Assembly (NCBI GenBank): GCA_032358255.1
Contig: JAULBX010009438.1
Location: forward strand, 1-64,000
DNA: 64,000 nucleotides
Direction: 5' to 3'
Source of the DNA: Heterotrichella gracilis
Taxonomy: Eukaryota; Sar; Xanthophyceae; Tribonematales; Xanthonemataceae
In this document: positions 11,358 to 23,064 of the stretch, piece after piece
Layout: each line of letters opens with the position of its first letter
Position numbering within the stretch: position 1 is the first letter of the stretch
Notes under the pieces: model-generated
What the model saw: the letters and a program-made list of their open reading frames with translations, nothing else
Told to the model about the DNA's origin: nothing
Database searches by the model: none
Made by a program: the position numbers and the translations under genes

Positions 11358-11362
11358 TTACA
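11358..11362 (-). terminator. Candidate TGTAA poly(A) signal (coiled-coil gene)
   Basis: TTACA on the plus strand reads TGTAA on the minus strand, 275 bases beyond the stop at 11637. Short motif, supported only by position. Confidence 0.3.
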
Positions 11363-11636
11363 ATTGTATGAATGCGAGTGTGCCACATGGGCCATTCTAC
11401 ACCAGCTGTACAATCCATGCTGGTGTTCTCACATGCTGCCATGATTCATGCCCATGGATGCGCCTTCTGCTGACCCGGATTTTGCAGCACTCGCGGGGAT
11501 TTGTGGCAAACTTTGGGGATTCTTAGCACCCTTGTCTGTCCTGGCTGCTATACATCATTTTTTGTAACATAAACCATGTATCAACAACATGGATCTTTCA
11601 AGTATATTGCTGGCTGCACCTGGTCGGCCCACCACA

Positions 11637-14600
11637 TCACAGTACAATGCTAACGCTGCCCAGCGCCTCGTTGCCATGTGACTCCAGAGCCTTCTCAAGC
11701 TGCCTGCGGTTGGCCGCCCGCACCTGCGCCAGACACGAAAAAATAAAAAGGTAAATGGTTGTCGTCCTAGAAGCTTGTAATAACACCTTGGTGAAAGGAG
11801 ATCAGCGATACATGAAAAGAATGGGATACGTATAAACAGCAAGTGCCAATTACTCTTCAAGAGTAAACTAGAGGCGTTTTATACTACTTTTGTTGGGCAA
11901 ATGCCTCGTAGCCAGTGTTTGCACCTTCCAGCGCGCGTTGGCGCAAGTCTTGACTATGCACTTCATTTGCTTTATTAGGAGAATGAGCACACCGCTAACC
12001 TCTAATGTCAACATTATATATTGCCATCCCTACCTGCGCCAGCACTTTGGCTGAGGCCATGACCGCCTCCATGCGCCGCTCAACCTCCTCCCGGCAGCTG
12101 ATATGCACCCCTGGGTTCCCACCAGCCACACCCTGGCGAGGGCTTTCCCTGGATGCGTGGCTGCCACTGGCAACACCCTGGCGAGGGTTTCCCCTTGGCA
12201 CTGGGCCCCGACCAGGCCCGTTGGGTGCTTGCAGGTGGTACCGCACTTTGAGCGGTGGTTGGGGGTGGGGGGAAGGGGTGCTGTGCTGGTTTCGCGCATG
12301 GTCCAGTCTCTGCCGGAGGTGGTTTGGCAGCGCCTGGCGTGGGTGGGGGTGTGCCGCCTGGGTGCTGCTGCCACCTGGGACACACACGTAATTAATTTCC
12401 GATTGATCGGAAATGAAACAATGATTACGAAAAAAATCCAGGTGTGCGGGCTGGCATCTGGAGCACACACGACCAGGGTCATGCCATGCAAATAAGATAC
12501 ACAAATGATAGTTACATTTATAGCAGAGCAAAGTAAAGCCAAGCACAGGGTATGGCTATCATTCCCATGTAGTAAGGTGGGGAAAAGACAGCCGCAGGCA
12601 GCAGTAGCTCCACAGCGACAGCAGGATCTGGGTTTACCGATCTGGGTAATAATCTGTAACTATTCTGTTCACCCAAGGCTGCGATTGGCCCATATTCACC
12701 TGCTACAATGTCAGCCATCAAGCTGGCCGCCCGGTTCTGAAAGCTGTGCAGCGACGGGACATGTTGGGCGCTGTTTCGAAGCGGCTGACGGCACACGTCC
12801 TTCCTGGTACCTTGCCGCAATACTCTCCTGCAGCATAAGCCAAGGCCACTGTCCACCATTAACGCAACACTAACAACCCTTTCTCTTCACAAATTGAAGT
12901 TACAGCAAAAAGCGAGTGTAGCAGGACTACTCACAGATGCTTTGATGTATATTCAATGCATTTTCCTTTATTGAGTATTGCACTCCTTGTCCCAGCGGGA
13001 ATGCATGTAATTATTACTATTATTAGTCCTTGTACCAGGGGGAAACTGACAGTTACCTTTGCTGCAGCTCTTTAATGTGGGTGTACAGCTGCAGCTCAAC
13101 CTCCATGATCTCCTCCCAACTCGCTTCAGGAAGCTCATCGAGCCATGTCAGGTGCATCTCCACTGCTGGTTGATCGCTGTGCTCTTGCGCAAGCGCATGT
13201 TGGACAGCACTGTCAAGCGCCTCTTCTGCGCTACCAAGGTGTTCCACAGCCATGGCCACCCAGTCATCGCACTGAGTCAGAAGTTCCATGGCCTTCTGCA
13301 GCGACGCCTGCATGGCAATGGTATGGGATCTCAATCCCAGCAATGGAGTCCAGGAAATATGTATGCCATGGGTGGCTAGGAAGCTGACACATGATGGCGC
13401 TGTGCATCATGCCATGTACGTGATGGTACGTGCATAACTCCGTGTATACGACACACAATGAACACTAATGGACAGTTTGCATTGACTGCAAACCAATCGC
13501 CCCACGAGAGACAGAATCCCAATAAAAGAGTCCCAATAGAAGAGTCGCTGTACAGAAGGCATACATTTTACTAGCAATAAACCTCTATTTAGAAAAGAGG
13601 TTTGCTGTGCACGCATGTCTGGTGCACCCGCATGACACCAAAACGTACCACATGCGCGTGTTGCTTTTGGGCGTTTTGGGCAATTGCGAGCTCGTATGGT
13701 GACAGCGCTTGCCAGGACTTGGATGGCATCCTCTCCTGCAGCGTCTGCAGCTCACGTTGCAACCCAGCAAGCATCTGCATGTGCCTCAACTTGGCAGTTT
13801 GTGCTGCTGCCAGTGAACGAAGTTTGGCGTGCAGGCGTCCTTGGAGGGTCCTTGCATGATGCGCCAAGGCGTCCACTTGCGCCCAGTCTGTTTGGTGATC
13901 AGAGCTTGAGCCTTGCTCAGTGTAATGCTGGGCGGCAGCTGCTGCAGCTGAGCCGGAGTTTTGTACAGCATCCTCTTTGCAGTGGTCCTGAATGATGAAT
14001 TGTGATAGTTTTCAGGGCGGAACGACAGTAAGGTATATGTATAAAAGAAAACCAGTAAGTGGGGGTCTGCAAGAGACTGAGTGAGACTTGCCTGTGGGAA
14101 CGGTGGGAGTGGGGTACTGATAAAAACACTATCAAAAGTCTGTGAGCGACTTGAGTACGCCCTGTTTTGAGCTGCAATCCATGCAGCGCATATCTGTGAC
14201 CAGCACCTGCGCACATGCATTGGAATGCCGCAATGTGAGTGACCCAGCTGGAATATTGGCAGAGAGTGTCTTACATTTCTGGACTGCTACCCACCTTATG
14301 TCGGTGATTGCCAGAGGATCAAGTGGAAGGCCAGAGTCCCTGGCTACCCAGAACAGCACCTCCAACCCTGTGGGTGGAAGGGTACTTCAGCACATTGGTA
14401 GCCACAGATCCAGCAGTGGCTGTTCGCAACCATGAGGCCTTACCTAGTTGCTCCTGTTGCTTTTCATCACCGTTTGTTGCCATCCTCATGTAGTCAGACA
14501 CTAACAAGCGCTCAGCACGCTGCAGGGATGGCTTGGACAGTGCCCAGCACCCCAAAGCCTCCCAAATCCCCAACTGCAAGAGATAGTGACGGTCATATAA

Positions 14601-14722
14601 TAAGCACCTGCAACAAATGCCCACCACTGCCACTGTACTTCAGCTCCTTTCACAGCAACAGACCCATGCCAGTCTGGTTGGGACCCATGGCAGGGTCACC
14701 TCCCCACCTTGTCATGCTCCAT
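11637..14722 (-). CDS. Unrecognised helical/coiled-coil protein, 492 aa
   Basis: I do not recognise the family. A nine-exon model (minus strand: 14722-14708, 14573-14444, 14367-14295, 14206-14092, 13987-13649, 13307-13057, 12827-12700, 12374-12034, 11723-11637) is open throughout, with all eight junction phases agreeing. The first exon is only five codons and is the weakest call. Residues about 1-110 are Leu/Trp-rich and helical (GLEVLFWVARDSGLPLDPLA). The middle is strongly helical with heptad-like Leu and Gln (LQRELQTLQERMP; MELLTQCDDWVAMAVEHLGS), a segment rich in Pro, His and Gly follows with an internal repeat (SPRQGVAGG-like, twice), and the C-terminus has a short coiled coil. Intron 4 would use a GC donor (14091-14090, CAG|GCAAGT). 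The gene is divergent from CASC3 with about 540 bp between starts. An augmin, kinetochore or cytoskeletal role would be speculation. Confidence 0.7.
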
Positions 14723-15258
14723 CGTGTTTGATAGACATATGGTTGGCTATCAAGTTTCAACCGAAGATCTTATGCCAACATTCTACTTAGTGGGCTGGTG
14801 ATATGCTGCCACAACCACGAAGTTTTGCTACCCACATGTCAATGCATGCCAATAAGATGTGCACGAAATAAAAGGCTGTACACGATTTGATACCACGCAA
14901 GGCCTTTAAAGGAAATGCTAGTGCTCCCATAGTTGTCTTTCCCTTCAACCGGGTGCATCTAGTACTTGTACTCGCATCGCCGCATGTGGGCCATTTTTTG
15001 GTGCCTCCCATGCCCACCCATCAACATTGAACCTTGGTATTTAGACCGAGGCACTACCCGTGTCAGTGCATATCACTGCAGAACGCTGAGTTTGCAAAAC
15101 CCACTAGGGCACAAAGATTACCAGCATAGCTTCTCATTTTCAAACTGCAAAGTTGCCACCCATTCTGGCACACCCAACCTTGACATCACGATCTACACCC
15201 CCATCAACCCAGCTGGTCCTGAGCTCTTTTACACACGTTGGAACTTCCATCTGGTGCC
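14723..15258. other. Divergent intergenic region (shared promoter candidate)
   Basis: 536 bp separates the starts of the minus-strand coiled-coil gene and the plus-strand CASC3-like gene. The spacing fits a bidirectional promoter, but no specific box was identified. Confidence 0.4.
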
Positions 15259-17315
15259 ATGTCGCTGAGACGCACGGCAGCCAGTGACGATGAGGAGGAC
15301 TACCACAGCGGCGAGGAGGAAGACGCAGAATCAGAATTCAGCTACAGCGACGACGATGATGTGCCAGACAGCCTTGCAAGTGTGCCCCAACCAGACCAAG
15401 TGGAGGCAGCGCCGCAGGAAGATGCCGTAACTGCACCGGCAGAAGCTGTGGAGGAGGTTGGGGAAGAGGGCGAGCCTGCAGATGAAGAGGAGCCGCCTCC
15501 AGAGGAACGCAGGCCCGAGAGGAGGAAGCTCGAGCCCTACGAAGTGCCCAAGTCAGGGGTATTCTACATGCACGATGACCGTTTGACGGATGAGGAAGCC
15601 GCTGAGCAACAGTACGTGGATGTCGTTGCTCTGGTTGTATGGCATGCCACCCCATTCTCCCCCGCATGAGCTGATCGGCATGCTGATGTGCAGGCGAGAG
15701 GAGAAGGAGGCCAAGAAGCTGTTTGACCCCACAGACCCTACAGAGGGCAAGTGGAAGCACGATGGCTTTGAGAGCCTGGAGAAGGGTGAAGACGTGCAGC
15801 CCTCGTCATTCTGGGTAAGTTGCTTCAAACTGGCTGTCATGAGTGGGGTTTTGTATCACAAGCAGTTTGAGCAGGGCAGGATGACGCCAGTGCCCAGTTG
15901 TACAAAGTGTAAGTGGTCTGATTTGCTTTTGAACTGCAGAGCTTCAAGCGAGGCGGTGGTGGAGGTCGGTCTGGTGGCAGGGGCAGAGGGCGGGGCAGGG
16001 GAGCTCGAGCGTATGAGTATGATGACGGGGAGCAGCAGGGCTATGCAGCTCCCTCTGGCTCTGGCTTCGGGTGGGTTTTGCACTCCACACTTACAGTCAC
16101 ACGCCTACCCCTGGAGGGTTCCTTTCATTTGTCTCATCCACAGTGCTGAAGCTGGCACCAGGTTAAACGCATTATGCCCTAGGTTACAGTTGCTGACAGC
16201 CAAGAGTGGCCGCATGCCATGCTTCACAACAGCACCTTACAGCAAGCTGCCCCCCTCTCCCCTTCTTCCACCATCATAACCCCCGTGGGTGTGTGCACAG
16301 GGCTGCCGACGAAGATGCACCCCCCGGGTTTGAGGCTGGGGGCGGGAGGGCGCCTCGGGGGCGCAGGGGTGGTGGCAGGGCAGCGGTACTGGTTGTCCCC
16401 CGTACTGTACAGTACGAGACAGAACCCTACCCTGCAAACCCTAGCTTCGAGGAGGCACAACCTGCTGTGAGGGGCAGGGGCAGGCAAGGGGGCAGGGGCA
16501 GAGGGAGGGGTCGGTCCATGTGGGAGAGGCCCGAGGGCGATGCAGAGCCGGCTGTGGAGGGTGAGAACGGTGCCGGGGGCGGTCAGGGGCGTGGGAGGGA
16601 CAGGGGCCGCGGGGGCGGCAGGCGTGGGGGCGGGCGGGGGAGGGGTGGTGCGGCACCGGCTGCGTATGAACAGCCTGCTCCTGAGGAGTGGCCTGAAGTC
16701 ACCAGCAGTGCGGATCAAGCAGCTAGCCAACCAAGGGAGGACACCAGAGGGGCAGAAGACAGCGGGAGTGTGAGGCAACCACCCAGCCAGCCAAGCAACT
16801 GGAGTTTAGCCGAGCAACCCGCACCGGAAGCATGTCCGGAAGCTCCTGAAAATGCCTCCCAGCCCGCCCACCAACCAGGCCCCGAGGCATACCAGCAGCA
16901 CCCACAGGCTCCCACCAGCGGCCCCCAGCAGCACTACCACCCGCAGATGGTGGCGGTCAGCATGCCGGGCCACCCAGGCGGACCCGTACAAGGCACCCCG
17001 ATGCACCAGTCGCCCATGCTGTTCCTGCCACCCGGCGCCCCCATGCCGCCCATGCAGATGATGGGCCACATGGCCTACCCCCCGCACATGGTCCCCGGCC
17101 AGTACATGCCCGTCCAGGGCCACCCCATGCAGCAGTTCATGTCGATGCCGGGCCCAATGCCGCCGCCCAACATGCACCCGCAGCACCAGCCCGGCCCACC
17201 CGGTGACGCAAACAATGCTCCTGCACAGCCTGCGGGGGAGGGCTCCGAGGCCGCGCCTGCCAAGGCGGGAGGCAGGAGGTACTCGGCGATGGCGAGGAAC
17301 CCCCCTGCAAGCTAG
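15259..17315 (+). CDS. CASC3: CASC3/Barentsz/MLN51-like exon-junction-complex protein
   Basis: This protein family binds eIF4A-III in the exon junction complex and acts in mRNA localisation, translation and nonsense-mediated decay. Four exons (15259-15611, 15694-15814, 15940-16070, 16301-17315) give 539 residues with matching phases. An acidic N-terminus is followed by the split Btz (SELOR) core: VPKSGVFYMHDDR at about residues 95-107 and KKLFDPTDPTEGKWKHDGFE at about 125-145. RGG/GRG-rich RNA-binding tracts come next, then a Pro/Met/Gln-rich tail ending MARNPPAS. The start ATG at 15259 has a good context and precedes the acidic stretch; only non-ATG codons lie upstream in frame. The last exon is long and intronless. 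Its final 170 bases are copied in the 3' flank. The Btz motif is diagnostic; the tail is low-complexity and lineage-specific. Confidence 0.9.
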
Positions 17316-17432
17316 GCGGGCTGTGCTGGAGCATGCTTTGGGCTTCAGCAGAGTAAACACTGAGGTCGTGTGGAGCAGGGTAATGCTTTGGGATTCAGCA
17401 GGGTAACACTAAGGGCGTGTGGAGCAGGGTAA

Positions 17433-17577
17433 TGCTGCCGCCCAACATGCACCCTCGACATCAGCCTGCTTGGGCTGGTGACGCCAGCAGCTGGGAGGGA
17501 GGGCTCTGAGGCCGCGCTTGCAAAGGATGGAGGCAGGTGGGACTTTTTAATGGCAAGAAACGGCCCTGCAGGCTAAG
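17433..17577 (+). repeat. Decayed copy of CASC3 last-exon end
   Basis: CTGCCGCCCAACATGCACCC through CCTGCAGGCTAAG resembles 17158-17316, with many substitutions and short deletions. It lies in the 3' flank, so it is a tail duplication rather than an intronic copy. Confidence 0.85.
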
Positions 17578-17629
17578 CATGCTGTGCTGGGTGCCCGTGT
17601 AGGTAGACAGATTAATGACAGTGATTGTA

Positions 17630-17634
17630 TGTAA
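17630..17634 (+). terminator. Candidate TGTAA poly(A) signal (CASC3)
   Basis: TGTAA lies 315 bases after the CASC3 stop, just beyond the copied tail. Position is the only support. Confidence 0.35.
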
Positions 17635-17924
17635 GAACTGCAGGAGAACTGTGTTTAGAACTTCGAACTTCAGGGTGCCACCGGGCGATAGGGAGCAGAG
17701 ACTGTTTTGGCAACTTTTGCGACAACTGTGGAACTGTCTTTTTAGTTGCTTGTACACCTTTGGGGGTAATATTTCACAGAAACAGCAGGTCATGTGTGTG
17801 TCAACTAGTGGCGCCTTGGGTAGTGCATATTCAAGCTTGATAATTTTGGACCCTTCGATGCAGCGTTCCTTTGCAAACACTGTCTGCATATTGCAGAAGG
17901 GCTGTGCCTACCTGCCACCACCTG

Positions 17925-18035
17925 TGCGCGAATGATGACAATCCAAATGGCTTTCTGCCATTGCGCGAATGATGACAATCCAAATGGCTTTCTGCCAATG
18001 CGCGAATGATGACAATCCAAATGGCTTTCTGCCAT
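17925..18035 (+). repeat. Exact 3 x 37 bp tandem repeat
   Basis: Three adjacent 37 bp units begin at 17925, 17962 and 17999 (TGCGCGAATGATGACAATCC and the rest of the unit). They are almost identical (about one difference), so the array is young. It ends about 390 bp before the PDI start codon. Confidence 0.95.
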
Positions 18036-18425
18036 GGCATGGCATTGCCAGATATTTGTTCTTGCGCTGTAAATGCCACGAATACCAGAAGCAGCCCTGC
18101 ACAAAGTGTGCAAACTGGCATGGCTGACTCTTTGTTGAGGTTGATCACACTGCACACCCCTGTTGGCGGACTGCGGCGCCCACTTACAGAGGTGGCAAAC
18201 GGCGGCCCAATCAGGAGCCAGCAGCACGTCACAACACCCAACAACGAGCACTGCTTCGGAACGGATATAGACAGAGCGATTAGTCGAGACAAATTCTCCC
18301 TTATAGTTGGTGCAGAACCTCGGTTGACGTGCACTATTACTTGACTAAACAGCATCGGAACAGACACGCATAATCTGCACGTTGCATTATTGGCATCAGC
18401 CACTTGAAATTGGCACACCATCACG

Positions 18426-21400
18426 ATGGTCCGCCTCAGGAAGTTGGCTTTGCCACTGTGCATCTTGCTGCTCATAGCCCTGTCCGCCCAAGGCTCGAGA
18501 GCGCAGGAGGAGGAAGAGTATGATCTGGACGAAGGCGAAGAGGAGCCCGCTGAGGGTGCTGGCGAAGAGCCATCGGAGAAGGATGTCGTGGTGCTGGGCA
18601 CTGCCAATTTTTCTGAGACGGTCCTGAAGGCCAAGTATGCCCTGGTACGGTGCATGCATGCAAACCTGTGTACGCTGCAGACGATCCTTTCAGCCAACTG
18701 ACAACGATGCGTTTCTGGTTCAGGTGGAATTTTATGCTCCATGGTGCGGCCACTGCAAGGTGCGGGATCGCTGATTGATTGCCCATCAAATTTGCTGGAA
18801 TTCATTCAGCTATCAACGAATAAAACTCACTCGGTGCTTCTGTTTCTCAGTCTCTGAAGCCCGAGTATGCCCGTGCCGCCACCGCACTGAAGGCCTTCGA
18901 TGCTGACATTGTGATTGGCAAGGTAGGGGACATGCCTGTCCATGCAGCACAATATGTTTCCTCACAATGTGCGTGGCCAGATTGCAAGATGACCGATTCC
19001 TGCAATTGAAGGTTGATGGATAGTTGGTTACTTCCAAGCATTCAAGCAGCACAGCCAGATTGGCAGTCTGCCTTGCACCAGCTTGCGCCACTTGGCATTG
19101 CCTACAGCATGCTGTAGCTCTGCGCAGCTGCTCCAACGTGTTGTGTCTAGAGGGCAGGCCCACGTGTAATTTAAGAGTGCCTCTTTTACCATTGCCAACC
19201 AGTTATCCCCACCCCAGGTTGACGCCACTGAGGAAGCTGACCTGGCTGCCAAGTACGAGGTGAAGGGCTACCCCACCCTCAAGTGGTTTGTCAACGGCAA
19301 GGACCAGGAGTACAACGGGGGCAGGACAGCGTGAGTACCCCCACCCTCCTCTCTAAACCCTAAACTTCAAACCCTAAAGAGTACAACGGGGGCAGGACAG
19401 CAAGAGTACCCCCACCCCCATTCCCTGCACGCCACAACCACACGCCTAGCGCAGTGAGCCACTTTTGGCACACGTCAAGGGTGTGAGCATAGCAGTATAT
19501 TTGTTGCTGCAGACCAGTGCAACTTAATTGTTAGATTGTGACAGCTTTCCAGCAGTCCGGCACCATTGCAGCTGTCTGACCCACCACCCTGTGCAGGGAC
19601 ACCATTGTGTCTTGGATCAAGAAGCGCACCGGCCCACCAGCAGAGACAGTCGAGGATGCAGCAGCGATCGAGACCATCAAGGCGGACAACGAGGTGTTTG
19701 TGCTGGGCTACTTTGACAAGTTCGAGGTGGGTGGGGCAGGAATAGGATTTAGGGTTTAGGATGCTGCAGGTATAGGGTGTAGGGTTTATGATGGTGCAGC
19801 CACCCAACAGCAGCAGCTGTCACAGAGATAATCAGCCATTCCGAATATTATTGGTCAACCATTGCTGTGTGGTGACTGCATTAAGCACCAAACCCTAAAA
19901 CCTAAACAGGCGTGATACTTGCACCAGGTACTCTCACCACCCACTTATGTACTTCCCGCACCAAGCATGCACGGACTAGTTGGCTGGACAGTTGTCACCA
20001 CTGGACAGCATCTGCAGCATTTGTACACCTATTTAACATCGGTTTAACTCTTGCAGGGTGACGCGTTTGAGGCATTCCTCGAGGCAGCTCGGGAATCAGA
20101 CGACCCTCCTTTCTTCCAAACCACCAGCGCAGCAGTGGCCAAGGAGCTGGGGCTCACCAAGCCAGGCTTTGCAGTCGGCAAGTCATACGATGGCTTTGAG
20201 ACTGTAAGTGACACTGGAACATGGGGGGGGATCCCCTGGCAATTTTGCACCCAGTATCTAGCAATTTAGGCAATGCAAGTCATGCATGCTGTAGGTACAT
20301 ACACACAATCCCTGGCTGCTGTCATGCTGGGGCACTGTGCTGCACATGCCGTGCTGCGCTTACCACGCTTCACGCACCGTGTTGCACGTACCATCTTGCC
20401 TTCTTGGGAATTCCACCTGCCGGGTGCAGGCAGGTCGTCAGCAAGGCTCACCCTGCCTTCACAGCCAATGTGCATCTATCGTCCCACGCACCGTGAACCC
20501 TAAACCCTAAACCCTGACTTGGCAGCGAGCTGCTGCTGACTGGAGCATGTGTGACTGCAGGTCTCCAGCGAGGGCCACTCCGCGTTCACAGCCGATGGCG
20601 AGCTGAAGGATGAGCTCATCACCTTCATCACAGCAGAGAAGCTGCCGCTGTACTTTGAGTTCAACCCAACCAACCAGCAGAAGATCTTTGGCAGCGGCGT
20701 CAAGAAGCACGTGCGTGCCATACCCTAAAACCCTACACCCAGGAATCCTACATCCATACCTTGCACGCGTCTTGCCACTGTGAGCTAAACTTGCAACAGA
20801 GGCTGGAATCGAGGAATGGCTAAAACCAGATCTGCCATGGCATGCATGCACCCTTAGCTTTCATCAGTGCAGTCTGAGTGACGGGCGACCTCGCAAATGC
20901 ATGCGTGGCGCCTGCATGGCAGCCCATTCGCCACATTACAAGGGCACACATGACGTGGGGCGGGCGTAACCATACATGGCTCCTGCTACAGGCCTCAAAT
21001 CCGCAAGAGAGCAGCTGAAGGTGCAATCCGGAGCCCCACATGCACCACCGCCCCACCCTTGACACCCCCCACCCACCCCGCAGGTCCTGGTTGTCGGCAA
21101 GGAGGCCAAGGTGGACGAGGCTGTGCTCGCAATTGTGAAGGGGGTTGCCCCCAAGCACAAGGGCGGCGTCATGTTTGTGACATGCATCTCGGACTCGCAG
21201 CACGGCAAGGCGGTGCTGGAGTACTTTGGGCTGGACGCGGACAAGGAGGAGATCCAGGTGGGTGGGGGCTGCAGGGGTGTTGGTACTGTGGTAGTCGGTG
21301 GCGTGCTTGCGTCCTAGCTACATGGGCACTTATGGAGGGGTAGGTCACATGGGCTCTTGGTGTCTGGGTGGTGCTGGAGTAGTTTGGGCTGGGCGCAGAC

Positions 21401-23064
21401 AGGGAGGAGATCCAGGAGTGGGTGGGAATGTTGCTGCACATGCATTGCCCTTTGTGGACCGGCTAATATGATCATGATTGTGTGGTGTGTTGACTGAAGC
21501 AATTCCACCTGCACCCCGCTGCACCCTCAAAGTTGGCACGTGCATGTTTTGACAAATGGGAGACTGCTTTTACCTCGACTCCCACAACATCTCATCACCA
21601 TCATCCATGGCCCCTTTGACGTTGTGTTCACAGGAATTAAAGGAATTCGTATCACCCTGTGACAATCTGGTAAAACCGTGCAATGCTTAGCGTCTGAATA
21701 ACCTTGATGCATCGCCCCTGCAGGTTGTTGGCTTTGACATGGAGAACACCAAGAAGTTCAAGTACACCTCGGACTTCACCGAGTCTGACCTGGATGCCTT
21801 TGCCACCGGGGTCACCTCGGGAACCCTGGAGCCAGACTACAAGTCGGAGCCCATCCCTGAGGGGGCCGAGGCCAAGGACGGGGATGTGGTGGTGGTGGTT
21901 GGCAAGAACTTTGACTCCGTTGTGAAGGACGAGAGCAAGGACGTGTTCCTGGAGGTGTACGCCCCATGGTGAGTGCCGGGCGGTAAACCCTAATTGTGTG
22001 CCATAACCCTAATTGTGTGCCCTAATTGTGTGCCCTGATGTTGACCCCAGTGTGAAGGACAAGGAGGTGTTCCTGGAGGTGTACGCCGCATGTTGAATGT
22101 TGGGGCCATAAACCCTTACCCCCAATTACGAGCGATATTGTTGACTGAAATGTGGAAGACAAGACCAGTGCCCATATCTGTTGAATGGTCCCTTATGTTG
22201 TGTTTTACCTGGAAGGAGCTGGCCATCCCACCTGGGCCAGACATGGAAATTCAACATGAAGATTGACATAAAACCGTGGTTTTCATCATTGTGGTTATTC
22301 GTCGCAGGTGCGGCCACTGCAAGTCCCTGGCCCCCATCTGGAAGAAACTTGCCAAGCGCTTCCGCAAGGTGGACAGCGTGGTCATCGGCAAGCTGGACGG
22401 GACTGCTAACGAGCACCGGGAGCTCAAGGTGGAGGGATTCCCAACACTCATCTTCTACCCGGCAGGCGAGGGCGCGGAGCCCATCACCTATGACGGGGAG
22501 AGGAACCTCAAGGTGAGGGGAGGGTTTGGGTGCTTTAAATGGACTGTGTTATTGCAGAGTTGATATATGACTTGAACGTCACAGTCTCATTCATGGTGGG
22601 AAGAGGAATCTAAAGTTTGGGGTGGGGGTGGTGGTGACTATGGGAGCGTGCGGCAGGGGGATGCGTTGCGACATGTTGATGAAGAGGTGTGGAGGGTGGT
22701 TTTAGGGGTTTGGGTGGAGCACAAAGCGGAGGGGTTTTCCATTACACATCCCCTACCCGGCAGGGGAGGCGGCGATCACATATGATGGGGAGGGGAATCT
22801 CATCCGGTGCATGTGCGTGTGCGATTGTGGTGGTGATTGTGGTGGTGATGGTGGGGCAGTAGGCGAGGGGTACGTGCTACAGTGGTTCAGCGGCTTGGCC
22901 ATGATTTCCTATTGACTGGCGGCGCTCACTCCCACCCCTTGGCCCCCCCGCAGGACATGACCAAGTGGGTGAAGAAGACCGCCAAGATTCCCTTTGAGCT
23001 CAAGAAGAAGAAGTCGGACGAGGAGGAGGACGCGCAGGAGGAGACTGGGAAGGACGAGTTGTAG
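18426..23064 (+). CDS. PDI1: RB60-like protein disulfide isomerase
   Basis: This enzyme makes and isomerises disulfides in the ER. The Chlamydomonas relative RB60 is also found in chloroplasts, where it was linked to redox control of psbA translation. Eleven exons (18426-18644, 18724-18759, 18851-18922, 19218-19330, 19597-19726, 20057-20203, 20561-20710, 21084-21257, 21724-21968, 22308-22512, 22954-23064) give 533 residues, close to RB60's length. A hydrophobic signal sequence (1-27) and an acidic linker precede thioredoxin domain a, with CGHC at 81-84 (YAPWCGHCK split over two exons). Redox-inactive b and b' domains follow. Domain a' has CGHC at 430-433, split by an intron inside the active site. 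The tail is Lys/Glu-rich and ends in KDEL. Four exon ends have decayed copies downstream of their donors. The identification is secure; plastid targeting is inferred from the relative only. Confidence 0.95.
19379..19417 (+). repeat. Copy of PDI exon 4 end with ruined donor
   Basis: GAGTACAACGGGGGCAGGAC AGC is repeated about 72 bp downstream of the true exon 4 end (19330). The donor GTGAGTACCCCC has become AAGAGTACCCCC, so only the original can splice. Confidence 0.9.
21369..21423 (+). repeat. Copy of PDI exon 8 end with ruined donor
   Basis: GGTGCTGGAGTAGTTTGGGC through GAGATCCAGGAGTGGGTGGG resembles the exon 8 end and donor at 21212-21266. A TAC codon has become TAG, and the donor junction CAGGTGGG has become CAGGAGTGGG. 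Confidence 0.9.
22041..22096 (+). repeat. Copy of PDI exon 9 end with lost donor
   Basis: TTGACCCCAGTGTGAAGGAC through GTGTACGCCGCATGTTGA repeats the end of exon 9 (21911-21971). The donor ATG|GTGAGT became ATGTTGAAT and six bases of the exon are missing. Confidence 0.9.
22748..22802 (+). repeat. Decayed copy of PDI exon 10 end
   Basis: TCCCCTACCCGGCAGGGGAG and following bases to GGGGAATCTCA resemble exon 10 near 22452-22511. It lies about 240 bp downstream of the true donor. Confidence 0.8.

Larger units (their letters stand above)
10639..11636. other. Convergent 3' flanks of AMT and coiled-coil genes
   Basis: This 1.0 kb lies between two convergent stop codons. Apart from the tail copy at 10783-10840 and a minus-strand TGTAA at 11358-11362 for the gene to the right, no feature was recognised. 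Confidence 0.6.
17316..18425. other. CASC3 3' flank and PDI 5' flank
   Basis: The region carries a decayed copy of the CASC3 last-exon end (17433-17577), a short tandem duplication around 17330-17430 (GTGTGGAGCAGGGTAATGCT appears twice), a TGTAA at 17630, and an exact 37 bp triple repeat (17925-18035). No gene is supported on either strand. Confidence 0.6.
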
